The position numbers were made by a program, and so were the translations under genes. From contig NZ_JAHCDA010000004.1 in NCBI RefSeq assembly GCF_018413645.1, forward strand, positions 186,001 to 250,000: a stretch of DNA of 64,000 bases. Reading direction: 5' to 3'. Positions 26,539 through 35,278 of this stretch are shown here, piece after piece. Below the pieces are notes generated by a model. The model made no database searches. It was not told where the DNA came from and saw only the letters and a list, made by a program, of their open reading frames with translations. The DNA is from Roseococcus pinisoli. Its GTDB lineage: Bacteria; Pseudomonadota; Alphaproteobacteria; Acetobacterales; Acetobacteraceae. How positions within the stretch are numbered: position 1 is the stretch's first letter; every line of letters begins with the position of its first letter.

Positions 26539-27693
26539 CTACTCGGCCGCGAGGGTGGCCCGCTTCTGCGCTTCCTCGGCCGCCTTCTGCGCATCCGCCT
26601 CGGCCTGGAGCACCGCCGCGCGCGCCTCCACCAGACCCACGAGATGGTTCACCATGGCGTCGGTATCGGTCTGGTGGTCCTGCTTGCCGGCCGAATAGAC
26701 CATGTGCCGGCCCGCGCCGCCGCCGGTGAGGCCGATATCGGTCATCAGCGCCTCGCCCGGCCCGTTCACCACGCAGCCGATGATGGAGAGGCTGATGGGC
26801 TGCACGACATGGGCCAGCCGCTCCTCCAGCTTCTCCACCGTGCGGATCACGTCGAAGCCCTGCCGCGCGCAGGAGGGGCAGGAGATGATCTTCACGCCGC
26901 GATGGCGCAGGTGCAGCGACTTCAGAATGTCCCAGCCGACGGAGACCTCCTCCGCGGGCTCGGCCGAGAGGGAGACACGCATCGTATCGCCGATGCCGGC
27001 CCAGAGCAGCGAGCCCAGCCCGATCGACGACTTCACCGTGCCCGTGCGCTTGCCGCCGGCCTCGGTGATGCCGATGTGCAGCGGGTGATCGCAGGCATCG
27101 GCAAGCTGCTGATAGGCCGCGACCGCCAGGAAGACGTCCGACGCCTTCACGCTGATCTTGAACTCGTTGAAATCATTCTGGAGCAGATGGTCGGCATGCC
27201 ACAGCGCGCTCTCGACCAGCGCGTCGGGGTTGGGCTCGCCGTACTTTTCCAGCAGGTGCTTCTCGAGCGAGCCGGCATTCACGCCGATGCGGATCGAGCA
27301 GCCATAGTCCTTGGCCGCCTTCACGACCTCCTTCACGCGCTCCGCCGAGCCGATATTGCCTGGGTTGATGCGCAGGCAGGCGGCACCGGCCTTCGCGGCC
27401 TCGATGGCGCGGCGGTAGTGGAAGTGGATGTCCGCGACGATGGGGACGTTCACCTCACGGACGATCTCGGCCAGCGCCGTGGTGCTGTCCTCGTCGGGGC
27501 AGCTCACGCGGACGATGTCGACGCCGGCGATCTCGGCAAGGCGGATCTGCGCGATCGTGGCCTCGGCATCCGAGGTCAGCGTGTTCGTCATGGTCTGGAC
27601 GGAAATCGGCGCGTCGCCGCCCACGAGCACCTTGCCCACCCGGATCTGCCGAGACTTGCGGCGTTCGATGTGCTGGTAAGGCCGGTAGCTCAT
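26539..27693 (-). CDS. ispG: (E)-4-hydroxy-3-methylbut-2-enyl-diphosphate synthase
   Basis: IspG (GcpE) converts MEcPP to HMBPP in the non-mevalonate isoprenoid pathway, using a [4Fe-4S] cluster. The 384-aa protein begins [38 protein letters not shown]. Cluster cysteines are in the C-terminal part ([12 protein letters not shown] and [13 protein letters not shown]). The chain lacks the large insert of the plant/Chlamydia type. A Gln/Ala-rich tail ends the protein. It follows rodZ on the same strand with a 78-bp gap. Confidence 0.96.
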   Translation of the reverse strand: MSYRPYQHIERRKSRQIRVGKVLVGGDAPISVQTMTNTLTSDAEATIAQIRLAEIAGVDIVRVSCPDEDSTTALAEIVREVNVPIVADIHFHYRRAIEAAKAGAACLRINPGNIGSAERVKEVVKAAKDYGCSIRIGVNAGSLEKHLLEKYGEPNPDALVESALWHADHLLQNDFNEFKISVKASDVFLAVAAYQQLADACDHPLHIGITEAGGKRTGTVKSSIGLGSLLWAGIGDTMRVSLSAEPAEEVSVGWDILKSLHLRHRGVKIISCPSCARQGFDVIRTVEKLEERLAHVVQPISLSIIGCVVNGPGEALMTDIGLTGGGAGRHMVYSAGKQDHQTDTDAMVNHLVGLVEARAAVLQAEADAQKAAEEAQKRATLAAE

Positions 27694-27771
27694 GCGGTCC
27701 TCGGTATATCCCGTTTCACCCGCAATATAGGCCGCCCGCCGCGGAAGCCAAAGGGCGGCGGGAGCCGGCCG

Positions 27772-28758
27772 CTATTGCGCGGGGCGCGGGGCCCCGGTGT
27801 TGGTACGCGCCGGCGGCGGGGCTGCCGGGGCGGCGGCAGGCGGCGTGGCCGGACGCAGATAGGCCAGCGTGAGCGGCACCTCGCGGCGGACGCCGCGGAG
27901 TTCCGCGAAGACCGGCGACGGCGTGCCCTCGACCGTGACCTCCATGGCCCGGGCGTTGCCGGTGGAGAGCACGAGGCCTTCCCGATTGGGAACCTCGAAG
28001 GTCTCGCCCGCGCGCATGACCCTGGCGAAGAGCTGCTGGTTGTTCCGCGAATCCCGCACCTGCGCCCAGACATCCGTCTTGGCGGTGATCGTGATGCGCG
28101 ACTGGTCGGGGCTCGGCGCAGCCGGTGCCGCGGGCGTCGCGGCCGGCGGCGGAACCTGGACGGGAACGGGCGTCGGCACCGGCAGGGGCGGCATGGCCGG
28201 CGTCGCCGTGGGGGCCGAGGAAGCTTCGGTCGAGGCAGGGCCCGGGGCGGCGGGGGGCCTCAGCGCGGCCTCGCCGCTGCGGGCGGCGGTCTCGAGGCGG
28301 GCGGGCACGGACGGAACGGCGTCCACCGAGCGGTTGCCGGCGCCGGTCCAGTTGTACCAGGCCACATAGGCGCCGATGGCGACGATCGCGCCGACCAGCA
28401 CCACCACGCCGGCGGGGAAGCCGCGCTCGGGCACCGGCTCGGGGAAGACGAGGTCGGCGCTGCGGCCGCCCACGCCGGAGACGGCGTCGCGCAGGCGGCG
28501 CACCATGTCGTCCGGGTCGAGGCCGAGGAAGCCGGAATAATTGCGCACGAAGCCGACGACATAGGCAGCCGAGGGAAGGTCCCTCACCCGGCCTTCCTCG
28601 AGCGCGACCAGATAGACCCGGCGGATGCGCAGCTGGGCCGCCACGTCTTCGATCGCGAGGCCGAGGGCGAGGCGCGCATCGCGCAGCTCCTCGCCGAGCC
28701 GCGCGGCGTCCACGGCCGGGGCCTCCTGGGAACGGAAGCGTTTCATGTCGTCGAACAC
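27772..28758 (-). CDS. rodZ: RodZ-like HTH / DUF4115 membrane protein
   Basis: A 328-aa bitopic protein that in other bacteria links MreB to the elongation machinery. It has a cytoplasmic HTH_25 domain (LGEELRDARLALGLAIEDVAAQLRIRRVYLVALEEGR, residues 20-60, then YVVGFVRNYSGFLGLDP). One membrane span follows at about 119-138 (GVVVLVGAIVAIGAYVAWY), then a Pro/Ala-rich periplasmic linker. The DUF4115 beta domain (ITITAKTDVWAQVRDSRNNQQLFARVMRAGETFEVP) is next, and the tail is Ala/Pro-rich. Start is a GTG at 28758 or the ATG four codons on. Confidence 0.9.
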   Translation of the reverse strand: MFDDMKRFRSQEAPAVDAARLGEELRDARLALGLAIEDVAAQLRIRRVYLVALEEGRVRDLPSAAYVVGFVRNYSGFLGLDPDDMVRRLRDAVSGVGGRSADLVFPEPVPERGFPAGVVVLVGAIVAIGAYVAWYNWTGAGNRSVDAVPSVPARLETAARSGEAALRPPAAPGPASTEASSAPTATPAMPPLPVPTPVPVQVPPPAATPAAPAAPSPDQSRITITAKTDVWAQVRDSRNNQQLFARVMRAGETFEVPNREGLVLSTGNARAMEVTVEGTPSPVFAELRGVRREVPLTLAYLRPATPPAAAPAAPPPARTNTGAPRPAQ

Positions 28759-28821
28759 GCGCCCATGGTTAGACTGTCCCGATGGACGGCAAAAGACCCG
28801 AAAGGGCTTCCGTCCGAATCT

Positions 28822-29865
28822 TCATGCAGGGTTGCGGGCCGCCCAGGCTGCCGCCGCCTGGGTCACCAGCTCGGCCACGATCTCGGCCGCGGGCTGCTCC
28901 CGCGTGACCATGCCGACGCTCTGCCCGGCCATGAGGGAGCCGTTCTCGACATCGCCGTCGATGACCGCGCGGCGGAGCGCCCCGGCCCAGAAATGCTCGA
29001 TGTCGAGCTGCGCCTCGTCCTTCGCCAGCTCCCCGCTCTGGAAGCGCTTCAGCACGGCGGCCTGGTGCTCCATGAAGCGCTTGGTGCCCTGGTTCTGGAG
29101 AGCGCGCACGGGGATAACGGGGAAGCGCTCATCGATCTGCACGGTGGGCAGCGCGTCGCGCGCGGCCCCGCGGATGAAGGCCTTCTTGAAGTTGGGATGG
29201 GCGATGCACTCGGTCGCGCAGACGAAGCGCGTGCCGATCTGCGCGCCGGCCGCCCCCATCTCCAGGTAGGAGAGGATGGCCTCCCCTCGCCCGATGCCGC
29301 CGGCCACGAAGACCGGCACATCGGTGATATGCGGCAGGATCTCCTGCGCCAGCACGTTGAGGCTGACGGGGCCGATATGGCCGCCGGCCTCGCTGCCCTC
29401 GATGACGAGGGCATCGGCGCCCGAGCGGATGAGCTTCTTCGCCAGCGCCAGGGCCGGCGCGAAGCAGACGATCCGCGCGCCGCCGTCCTTGGCGCGCTTG
29501 ATCACCGTGCCGGGCGGGATGCCGCCGGCAAAGACGATGTGGCTGACGCCATGGGCCAGGCAGGTGTCCACCAGCTGCTCAAGCCGGGGGTGCATGGTGA
29601 TCAGGTTCACGCCGAAGGGCTTCTGGGTCAGCGCCTTGGTCGCGGCGATCTCCTGGTCCAGCCGGTCCGGCTCCATGGCACCGCAGGCGATGACGCCGAA
29701 GATGCCGGCATTGGACAGCGCCGCCACCAGATGGCGGTCGCTGATCCAGGACATGGCGCCGCCCAGCAGCGCGTAACGCGTGCCGAAAAAGGCCGCGCCC
29801 CGTTCCATCAGCCGATCGATCTCCGCGAAGGCGGCTTCCGGCACCACAGGCGCGACCTGGTCCAT
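28822..29865 (-). CDS. Nitronate monooxygenase family (2-nitropropane dioxygenase-like)
   Basis: A 347-aa FMN-dependent TIM-barrel enzyme. Family features are RYALLGGAMSWISDRHLVAALSNAGIFGVIACGAM, the motif VIEGSEAGGHIGP around the FMN/substrate site, and VFVAGGIGRGEAILSYLEMGAAGAQIGTRFV. Members oxidise nitronates or act as NADH:quinone or enoyl-ACP reductases, so the label is a family name. Its ATG shares bases with the lysC stop (TGATG), so it is co-translated with aspartate kinase. Confidence 0.86.
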   Translation of the reverse strand: MDQVAPVVPEAAFAEIDRLMERGAAFFGTRYALLGGAMSWISDRHLVAALSNAGIFGVIACGAMEPDRLDQEIAATKALTQKPFGVNLITMHPRLEQLVDTCLAHGVSHIVFAGGIPPGTVIKRAKDGGARIVCFAPALALAKKLIRSGADALVIEGSEAGGHIGPVSLNVLAQEILPHITDVPVFVAGGIGRGEAILSYLEMGAAGAQIGTRFVCATECIAHPNFKKAFIRGAARDALPTVQIDERFPVIPVRALQNQGTKRFMEHQAAVLKRFQSGELAKDEAQLDIEHFWAGALRRAVIDGDVENGSLMAGQSVGMVTREQPAAEIVAELVTQAAAAWAARNPA

Positions 29866-31085
29866 CAGGCCGCGTCCAGCCCGTAGGCGGTGTGCAGGGC
29901 GCGCACGGCCAGCTCGGTGTAGTCGGCCGCGACCAGCACGCTCACCTTGATCTCGCTGGTCGAGATCACCTGGATGTTGATGCCCTTGTCGGACAGCGCC
30001 TTGAACATGGTCGAGGCGACGCCCGCATGGGTGCGCATGCCGACGCCGACGACGCTGATCTTCGTGACGTCCGGATCGGCGATGAGCTCGCCGTAGTTGA
30101 GCTCCTCCTTCGCCTTCTCCAGGATGTCGCGCGCCCGCGGCAGGTCCGTGCGGCCGACCGTGAAGGTCATGTCGGTGTTGCCGTCCTCGCCGATGTTCTG
30201 GACGATCATGTCCACGTTCACATTGGCATCCGACAGCGGCCCGAAGATCCGGGCGGCCACGCCCGGCCGGTCCGGCACGCGGCGCAGGGTCACCTTCGCC
30301 TCGTCGCGCGAATAGGCGATGCCGGAAACGATCGGCTTCTCCATGATCTCTTCCTCATCAACGACCAGGGAGCCTGGCTTGTCTTCGAAACTGGAAAGTA
30401 CCTGCACGCGAACCTTCGCCTTCATGGCGAGCTCGACGGAGCGGGTCTGAAGCACCTTGGCGCCCACCGAGGCGAGCTCCAGCATCTCCTCATAGGAGAT
30501 CTTGTCGAGCTTGCGCGCCTTGGGGACGATCCGCGGATCGGTCGTGTAGATGCCGTCCACGTCGGTATAGATGTCGCAGCGGTCGGCGTTCAACGCCGCA
30601 GCGAGGGCAACGGCCGAAAGGTCCGAGCCGCCGCGGCCGAGGGTCGTCACGCGGTTGCGGCTGGGCTCCAGGCCCTGGAAGCCGGCGACCACGGGAACCT
30701 GGCCCTGCTCCATGCGCTTGATGAGCTCGTCGCCGACGATGCGGTCCACGCGCGCCTTGCCATGGGCATTGTCAGTCAGGATCGGCACCTGCCAGCCCTG
30801 CCAGGAGCGGGCCTCGACTCCGATCGCCTGCAGCGCGATGGCGAGCAGGCCGATCGTGACCTGCTCGCCAGTGGCGACGACCACGTCGTACTCGCGCGCA
30901 TCATGCATGGGCGAGAGGTCCTGGCACCATTTGACCAGCTGGTTCGTCGTGCCCGACATGGCGGAGACGACGACGGCGACCTGATGGCCGGCCTCGACCT
31001 CGCGTTTGACGCGGGCCGCGACATTGCGGATCCGGTCCAGATCGGCGACGGAAGTGCCGCCGAACTTCATGACGATACGGGACAT
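29865..31085 (-). CDS. lysC: Aspartate kinase
   Basis: A 406-aa enzyme for the first step to lysine, threonine and methionine. The N-terminal kinase domain begins MSRIVMKFGGTSVADLDRI and contains FQGLEPSRNRVTTLGRGGSDLSAVALAAAL. Two ACT domains follow from about residue 265 (VTLRRVPDRPGVAARIFGPLSDANVNVDMI and ISVVGVGMRTHAGVASTMFKALSDKGINIQVISTSEIKVSVLV), the usual site of Lys/Thr feedback. It is divergent from ubiG with 74 bp between starts. Confidence 0.96.
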   Translation of the reverse strand: MSRIVMKFGGTSVADLDRIRNVAARVKREVEAGHQVAVVVSAMSGTTNQLVKWCQDLSPMHDAREYDVVVATGEQVTIGLLAIALQAIGVEARSWQGWQVPILTDNAHGKARVDRIVGDELIKRMEQGQVPVVAGFQGLEPSRNRVTTLGRGGSDLSAVALAAALNADRCDIYTDVDGIYTTDPRIVPKARKLDKISYEEMLELASVGAKVLQTRSVELAMKAKVRVQVLSSFEDKPGSLVVDEEEIMEKPIVSGIAYSRDEAKVTLRRVPDRPGVAARIFGPLSDANVNVDMIVQNIGEDGNTDMTFTVGRTDLPRARDILEKAKEELNYGELIADPDVTKISVVGVGMRTHAGVASTMFKALSDKGINIQVISTSEIKVSVLVAADYTELAVRALHTAYGLDAA

Positions 31086-31159
31086 CGTGCTTCCTGGCCC
31101 TCAGACCCAGGATGGGTCCAGGCCTTGCGGTGGGAGTGGGGGCGGGTCAGATACCGGGC

Positions 31160-31882
31160 ATGACGCAGATGGGCAACATCCAGGGCTCCGCCGACGCGGC
31201 GGAAGTCGCCAAATTCGACGCCCTGGCCGGCGATTGGTGGAATCCGCGAGGGCCCATGGCCCCGCTGCACGCCATGAATCCGGTGCGGATGGGATGGGTC
31301 GCGGCGCAGCTGGGCCCGCTGGAGGGCCTCCGAATCCTCGATGTGGGCTGCGGCGCGGGCCTCGCCTCCGAATGGCTGGCCCGGCGCGGCGCCGTCGTCA
31401 CCGGGCTGGATGCCGCCGGCGTGGCGCTGGAGGCCGCGCGGGCCCATGCCGCGGAGGCCGGCGTCACGGTCGATTACCGCGCGGGAACGCCCGAGGGGCT
31501 GGAGGAAGGCGGCTACGACACCGTGATCTCCCTGGAGGTGATCGAGCATGTCCCGGTGGCGGAGCGGGCGGCCTTCTGCGCCTCCCTGGCCCGGCTGACC
31601 CGGCCCGGCGGCACGGTGGTGCTCTCGACCCTCAACCGGACCCGTCGGTCCTGGCTCTTCGCCATCCTCGGCGCCGAGCACGTGCTGCGCTGGCTTCCGG
31701 TCGGCACCCATGACTGGAAACTGTTCCTCCACCCGTCGGAGCTCGGCGCGTTGCTGCGCGGCGCGGGGCTGGCCGTGACCGACACGGCCGGCATGGTCCC
31801 CGGCGCCCTCGGCGGCTTTCACCTCTCCCGCGACATGGCGGTGAACTACCTGATGGCCGCGCGGAAGCCCGCCCAGGCCTGA
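31160..31882 (+). CDS. ubiG: Ubiquinone biosynthesis O-methyltransferase UbiG
   Basis: A 240-aa SAM enzyme for both O-methylations of ubiquinone. The N-terminus has the UbiG-specific AAEVAKFDALAGDWWNPRGPMAPLHAMNPVR. The SAM motif is ILDVGCGAGLASEWLARRGAVVTGLD. Later parts are VISLEVIEHVPVAERAAF and HDWKLFLHPSELGALLRGAGL. I chose ATG 31160; the frame stays open 48 bp upstream, but that stretch is not conserved. It is divergent from lysC and convergent with the putative immunity gene (7-bp gap). Confidence 0.95.
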   Translation: MTQMGNIQGSADAAEVAKFDALAGDWWNPRGPMAPLHAMNPVRMGWVAAQLGPLEGLRILDVGCGAGLASEWLARRGAVVTGLDAAGVALEAARAHAAEAGVTVDYRAGTPEGLEEGGYDTVISLEVIEHVPVAERAAFCASLARLTRPGGTVVLSTLNRTRRSWLFAILGAEHVLRWLPVGTHDWKLFLHPSELGALLRGAGLAVTDTAGMVPGALGGFHLSRDMAVNYLMAARKPAQA

Positions 31883-31889
31883 CGCGCGC

Positions 31890-32363
31890 TCACGCCGCCG
31901 GGCGGCAGGCGGCGCCGGCCAGCAAGGCCCAGGCGACCTCCAGGGCGGGATCGGCCGGCGATTCTGCCTGCGTCGAGAAGCGCAGCAGGAGATGCCCCGT
32001 TCCGCAGGGGAGCCAGGCCGCCAGATCGAATTCATCGCCGCCCGAGCCGCCTTCCTCCCGATCGAGGCGATAGCGCACCATTCGCTCGCCCAGGCTCCGC
32101 CGGGCCGGAAAGGCGCCAGCCGGCTCGGCGTTCGCACCGTAGGTCAGGCTGAGCGATTCCACGGTCCGCCTCGCGGGTCCTTCACGCCGGAACAGCAGGC
32201 CCTGCGGCGTCGGCACGCCCAACCAGCCTTGCGGCACCAGGGCCGTCAGGAGCTGATCGCCCACCCGGAGCTCGACCGAGGGGCGGGCGCTGGCGGGTGA
32301 CCCCGCGGCGTCGGAGACGGCGGCCACGGGAAAGGAAGGAGGCAGGACGAAGCTCGAAGGCAT
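31890..32363 (-). CDS. Putative immunity protein (Tli-like), partner of the lysozyme-fold protein
   Basis: A 157-aa protein without a clear signal peptide. Residues 30-75 (ELRVGDQLLTALVPQGWLGVPTPQGLLFRR) and 100-150 resemble the carboxy-terminal domain of type VI immunity proteins of the Tli/Tsi kind. The telling piece is GGSGGDEFDLAAWLPCGTGHLLLRFSTQAE at 105-134; the Gly-Gly-x-Gly-Gly-acidic turn and following strand are the features recalled. The start codon is 2 bp after the upstream gene's stop, so the two are made together. A lipoprotein or periplasmic location, expected for immunity to a cell-wall enzyme, is not evident. The family call needs a profile search. Confidence 0.5.
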   Translation of the reverse strand: MPSSFVLPPSFPVAAVSDAAGSPASARPSVELRVGDQLLTALVPQGWLGVPTPQGLLFRREGPARRTVESLSLTYGANAEPAGAFPARRSLGERMVRYRLDREEGGSGGDEFDLAAWLPCGTGHLLLRFSTQAESPADPALEVAWALLAGAACRPAA

Positions 32364-32365
32364 GG

Positions 32366-33574
32366 TCAGAAGCTCCTGCTGGAACGGATGTCGCGATAAG
32401 CCTCGAAGACGAACTCGCCCCAGCCGACGGAGAGCTTATCGTCCCAGGCGCGGGAGGTGTATTCGGAGCCGAGGGCCTTGATGTTGTCCGATGGCCAGGT
32501 CGCGGAATCGCCGCCGAAGGCCCCGAAGTTGATGCGCGGAAAGGCCGAGACCGTCTGCGGCAGGACGGCGGCGGTCTTGCCCACCGCCTGGTCGGCGACA
32601 AGCCGGATGTACTTCGCCACGCCGAAGATATTGTACTCTTCCGAGGTCAGCAGATCGGCGACCTGGGTGCGCTGCTGGCTTTGCCGGAAGGGATTGTCGA
32701 TCAGCCGCGAGAAGAGGTCCTCGCGGATGGCCGTCGTCGTCACGATCTGGCCCAGCCCGATGGAAGTCGCCCGATTCACCAGCATGCTCTGCGACGCGGC
32801 GTAATCGACGGCATCCTCGTTCTGCGACTGGTCGCGCTGCTCCGCCAGGATGAAGGCGGCGAGCATGGCGGGCTCCAGCCTGTATTGCCGGGCCGCGAGC
32901 GTGATCACCTGCGCACGTGACGGCAGCCCGCTGCGATAGGAGGCCGCGATGATGGACACGATCGGCCGCCCCATCAGCAGCTCGGCCTGCTCGCGCCGCT
33001 GCGTGATCGTCAGCGTCGCGAGATAGGCGAAGAGGTCGCCGGGAATGGGGTTCGAGTACTGGGCCAGGATCTCCTGGTTATGCCGAACCATCTGAGCTTG
33101 ATCCCATAACGGCACGGAGAGCGCTGGGCCCGCGATGCCGGTGGCGCCGGCGCCACCGAAGGGCTTGGTCTTGGCGTCGGGCCCCTTCGGGATCAGCGCG
33201 GCATAGGGCACGGGGTTGAAGTTGGCCTTGGTGAAGCCCGCGCCCATCCGGCGGTAGTTGGTGTGCAAGTCGGCGCTGAGGCGAAAGTACCAGAGGTTGC
33301 CCGCCAGGTTGCCGATTTTCTCCACGATCGGGCGCGTCGAGCCATCGACGCCCGAGCCGAGCACCATGGCGAGGGTCCGACCCCGGTCACCGCCGGTGAC
33401 CATCCCGCACATCCGTTCCAGCATCCCGGCGGCCTGCAGGTCGCGGATGGTGGCGGGCATATTGGGATCGACGCGAAGGGCGCCGATGACGCTGGTCTGC
33501 TCGTCGATGCTGACGACCCAGTCCTTCCAACTGAAGGAAATCAGGCGAATGATCGTGTCACTGGTGGTCGTCAT
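32366..33574 (-). CDS. Putative lysozyme-fold (lytic transglycosylase-like) effector
   Basis: A 402-aa protein with no signal peptide or membrane span. Residues 230-330 carry the spaced hallmarks of the lytic-transglycosylase/lysozyme fold. They are a Glu in LAAFILAEQRDQS (E245, candidate catalytic acid), SIGLGQIVTTTA (271-282; compare G-x-M/GQ-x-x-P-T-A), and EEYNIFGVAKYIRLVAD (312-328; compare NI-x-A-x-x-YL). The N-terminal 200 residues are unknown. The ATG at 33574 has AGGAG at 5 bp; the frame remains open upstream but through non-coding-like sequence. The gene sits 2 bp before the small gene at 31890-32363, as in toxin-immunity pairs. Export without a signal would suit type VI secretion, but no T6SS gene is in view. 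Confidence 0.55.
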   Translation of the reverse strand: MTTTSDTIIRLISFSWKDWVVSIDEQTSVIGALRVDPNMPATIRDLQAAGMLERMCGMVTGGDRGRTLAMVLGSGVDGSTRPIVEKIGNLAGNLWYFRLSADLHTNYRRMGAGFTKANFNPVPYAALIPKGPDAKTKPFGGAGATGIAGPALSVPLWDQAQMVRHNQEILAQYSNPIPGDLFAYLATLTITQRREQAELLMGRPIVSIIAASYRSGLPSRAQVITLAARQYRLEPAMLAAFILAEQRDQSQNEDAVDYAASQSMLVNRATSIGLGQIVTTTAIREDLFSRLIDNPFRQSQQRTQVADLLTSEEYNIFGVAKYIRLVADQAVGKTAAVLPQTVSAFPRINFGAFGGDSATWPSDNIKALGSEYTSRAWDDKLSVGWGEFVFEAYRDIRSSRSF

Positions 33575-33933
33575 TGCGCTCCTCGGCACAGCCTCGGCGC
33601 GAGTTAAGCAATTACATTTCATGGAATCTAGTTCATAGGAATGCAATATCGTGACGACCCTCGGAACGGGCCGCGCGCTTCTTTGGCGCGCCCCTGACGC
33701 AAATCTTCCCCTACGAGAACTGGCGCTGAGCGGCCCCTCCCCCGTGTCGACGCACGGCAATCGGCCGCACTCCCATTCCCTGGAATTCAATTCGTCGCCG
33801 AGACGGCGGTTATGCCCGATCTGCGCCTCAGAGTTCGGACAGGCGCACTGGCCGTCCGGCGCGATCCCTGCTGATCTGTCAACGTGAAGCGTCGGGGCTC
33901 CTCGGGCCGCCACGTCGATGAAGGATTCCTGCC
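33575..33933. other. 359-bp intergenic region, AT-rich near the effector gene
   Basis: The part at 33600-33650 is markedly AT-rich for this genome and is the likely promoter region for the effector pair on the minus strand. A short hairpin, GCGCGC/GCGCGC around TTCTTTG, lies near 33673-33691. The rest shows no convincing coding sequence or riboswitch, including no recognisable molybdenum-cofactor motif before modD. Confidence 0.5.
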
Positions 33934-34782
33934 ATGCCCTTCCCCCTGCCCGACGCCCGCCTCCTCGCGATGCTCCACGAGGACATTCCCTATGGCGACG
34001 CGACCACCCGCGGCCTCAGCATCGGGGAGATGCCCGGCCGCGCCACCTTCGCGACCCGCTCGACCATGGTGGCCTGCTGCGTCGAGGAGGCGGAGCGGAT
34101 CATGCTGCTGGCCGGGTGCCGGTCGGTGCAGCGGTTCCATTCCTCCGGCGCTCAGATCGAGGCCGGTTCGGACCTTCTCCTCGCCGAAGGTTCCGCGGCC
34201 GCGCTGCATCGGGGCGCCAAGGTCGCGCAGACGCTGATGGAGGTCGCCTCGGGCGTCGCCACGCGGGCGCGCCGGATCCTGCTGGCGGCGCGCGAAGGCC
34301 GGCCCCATGCGGCCGTCGCCTGCACGCGCAAGCACCTGCCCGGCACCAAGGACGTCATGCTCAAGGCCATCATGGCCGGCGGCTGCGCACCGCACCGCCT
34401 GGGGCTTTCGGACAGCGTCGTTGTCTTTCCCCAGCACCGCGCCTTCCTCGGCCGCAAGCCGCCCTATCTCTGGGTCGCAGACCTCCGCGCCAGCCAGCCG
34501 GAGCGCAAGATCACCGTCGAGGCCGAGAGCGTCGACGAGGTGACCTGGTTCGCCTCCGCCGGCGTGGATTGCGTGCAGGTGGACAAGCTCTCGCCCGAGC
34601 AGATCGCCGAGGCGGTCCGCGCCATGGCCGGCATGTCGAAGCGCCCGATGATCGCGGCGACGGGCGGCGTGAACGAGACCAACGCCCGGGCCTATGCCGA
34701 GGCTGGGGCGGATCTTCTGGTGACCTCAGCGCCCTATTCGGCGCCGCCGGCCGATATCTCGGTCCGGATGACCAGCGCCTGA
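33934..34782 (+). CDS. modD: ModD, quinolinate phosphoribosyltransferase-like molybdenum gene product
   Basis: A 282-aa protein of the NadC/ModD fold. The pattern is ModD rather than NadC: LLAMLHEDIPYGDATTRGLSIGEMPGRATF, VACTRKHLPGTKDVMLKAIMAGGCAPHRLGLSDSVVVFPQHRAFL, and LLVTSAPYSAPPADISVRM. ModD is encoded near molybdate or related metal transport genes, with an undefined role. Here no modABC genes flank it; the nearest candidate is the orphan ModA-like binding protein 3.7 kb away. An AAGGA precedes the ATG. Confidence 0.87.
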   Translation: MPFPLPDARLLAMLHEDIPYGDATTRGLSIGEMPGRATFATRSTMVACCVEEAERIMLLAGCRSVQRFHSSGAQIEAGSDLLLAEGSAAALHRGAKVAQTLMEVASGVATRARRILLAAREGRPHAAVACTRKHLPGTKDVMLKAIMAGGCAPHRLGLSDSVVVFPQHRAFLGRKPPYLWVADLRASQPERKITVEAESVDEVTWFASAGVDCVQVDKLSPEQIAEAVRAMAGMSKRPMIAATGGVNETNARAYAEAGADLLVTSAPYSAPPADISVRMTSA

Positions 34783-34802
34783 AAGGGCCGGCTGGCTTCG
34801 GC

Positions 34803-35207
34803 TCATGCCGCAGCCAGCAGCTTCTCGATCTCCTGGCGCAGCTGCTCCGGCCGATAGGGCTTGATCAGGCGCGGCAGCTCGCTGTCGCCGCCGTCGGGCA
34901 GCTGGGAATAGCCGCTCGCGATCAGGACGGGCAGGCCGGGCCGCAGGGCGCGGGCGGCCTTCACCAGCTCGCCGCCCGTCATCCGGGGCATGCTGTAATC
35001 GGTGATGAGCAGGTCCACCGGCGTGTCGCTGGCCAGCACCTTCAGCGCCTGGCTGCCCGAGCCCACCTCGATGACCCGGTAGCCGAGGTCGGTGATCATC
35101 TCCCCCGCGATCATGGCGATGAGCACCTCGTCCTCGACGAAGAGGATGGTGCGCGGCCCGGAATCGGCCGCCGTCGTCTCCTGAGGGATGGGAACGGCGG
35201 CGGGCAT
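34803..35207 (-). CDS. Single-domain response regulator (CheY/FixJ-like receiver)
   Basis: A 134-aa stand-alone receiver with no output domain. Acidic pocket residues are in ILFVEDEVLIAM, the phospho-acceptor is D70 (LLITDYSMPRMTGGEL), and the conserved Lys is in RLIKPYRPEQL. The first about 18 residues are a disordered leader. Such receivers work in phosphorelays or by protein contact. No kinase is adjacent on this strand. A much longer open frame continues upstream through the exporter gene in another frame; I take the ATG at 35207 as the true start. Confidence 0.85.
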   Translation of the reverse strand: MPAAVPIPQETTAADSGPRTILFVEDEVLIAMIAGEMITDLGYRVIEVGSGSQALKVLASDTPVDLLITDYSMPRMTGGELVKAARALRPGLPVLIASGYSQLPDGGDSELPRLIKPYRPEQLRQEIEKLLAAA

Positions 35208-35278
35208 CGGGTCTCGTGGGCTCCTGGGGCAGGGCGGAAGCGGCGGAGGCCAGGGTATGACGTCCCCCGATGCGGCTT

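Noticed and set aside
26644-29886. A 1080-codon open frame on the plus strand opposite ispG, rodZ and the nitronate monooxygenase.
   Set aside because: Its residues are the His/Arg/Ala-rich pattern of high-GC antisense frames, and the minus strand encodes clear conserved enzymes throughout.
33575-33933. Region before modD checked for a molybdenum-cofactor riboswitch, and small open frames including 33651-33887.
   Set aside because: No conserved riboswitch pairing could be traced, and the frames lack an appropriate ribosome-binding site and codon bias.
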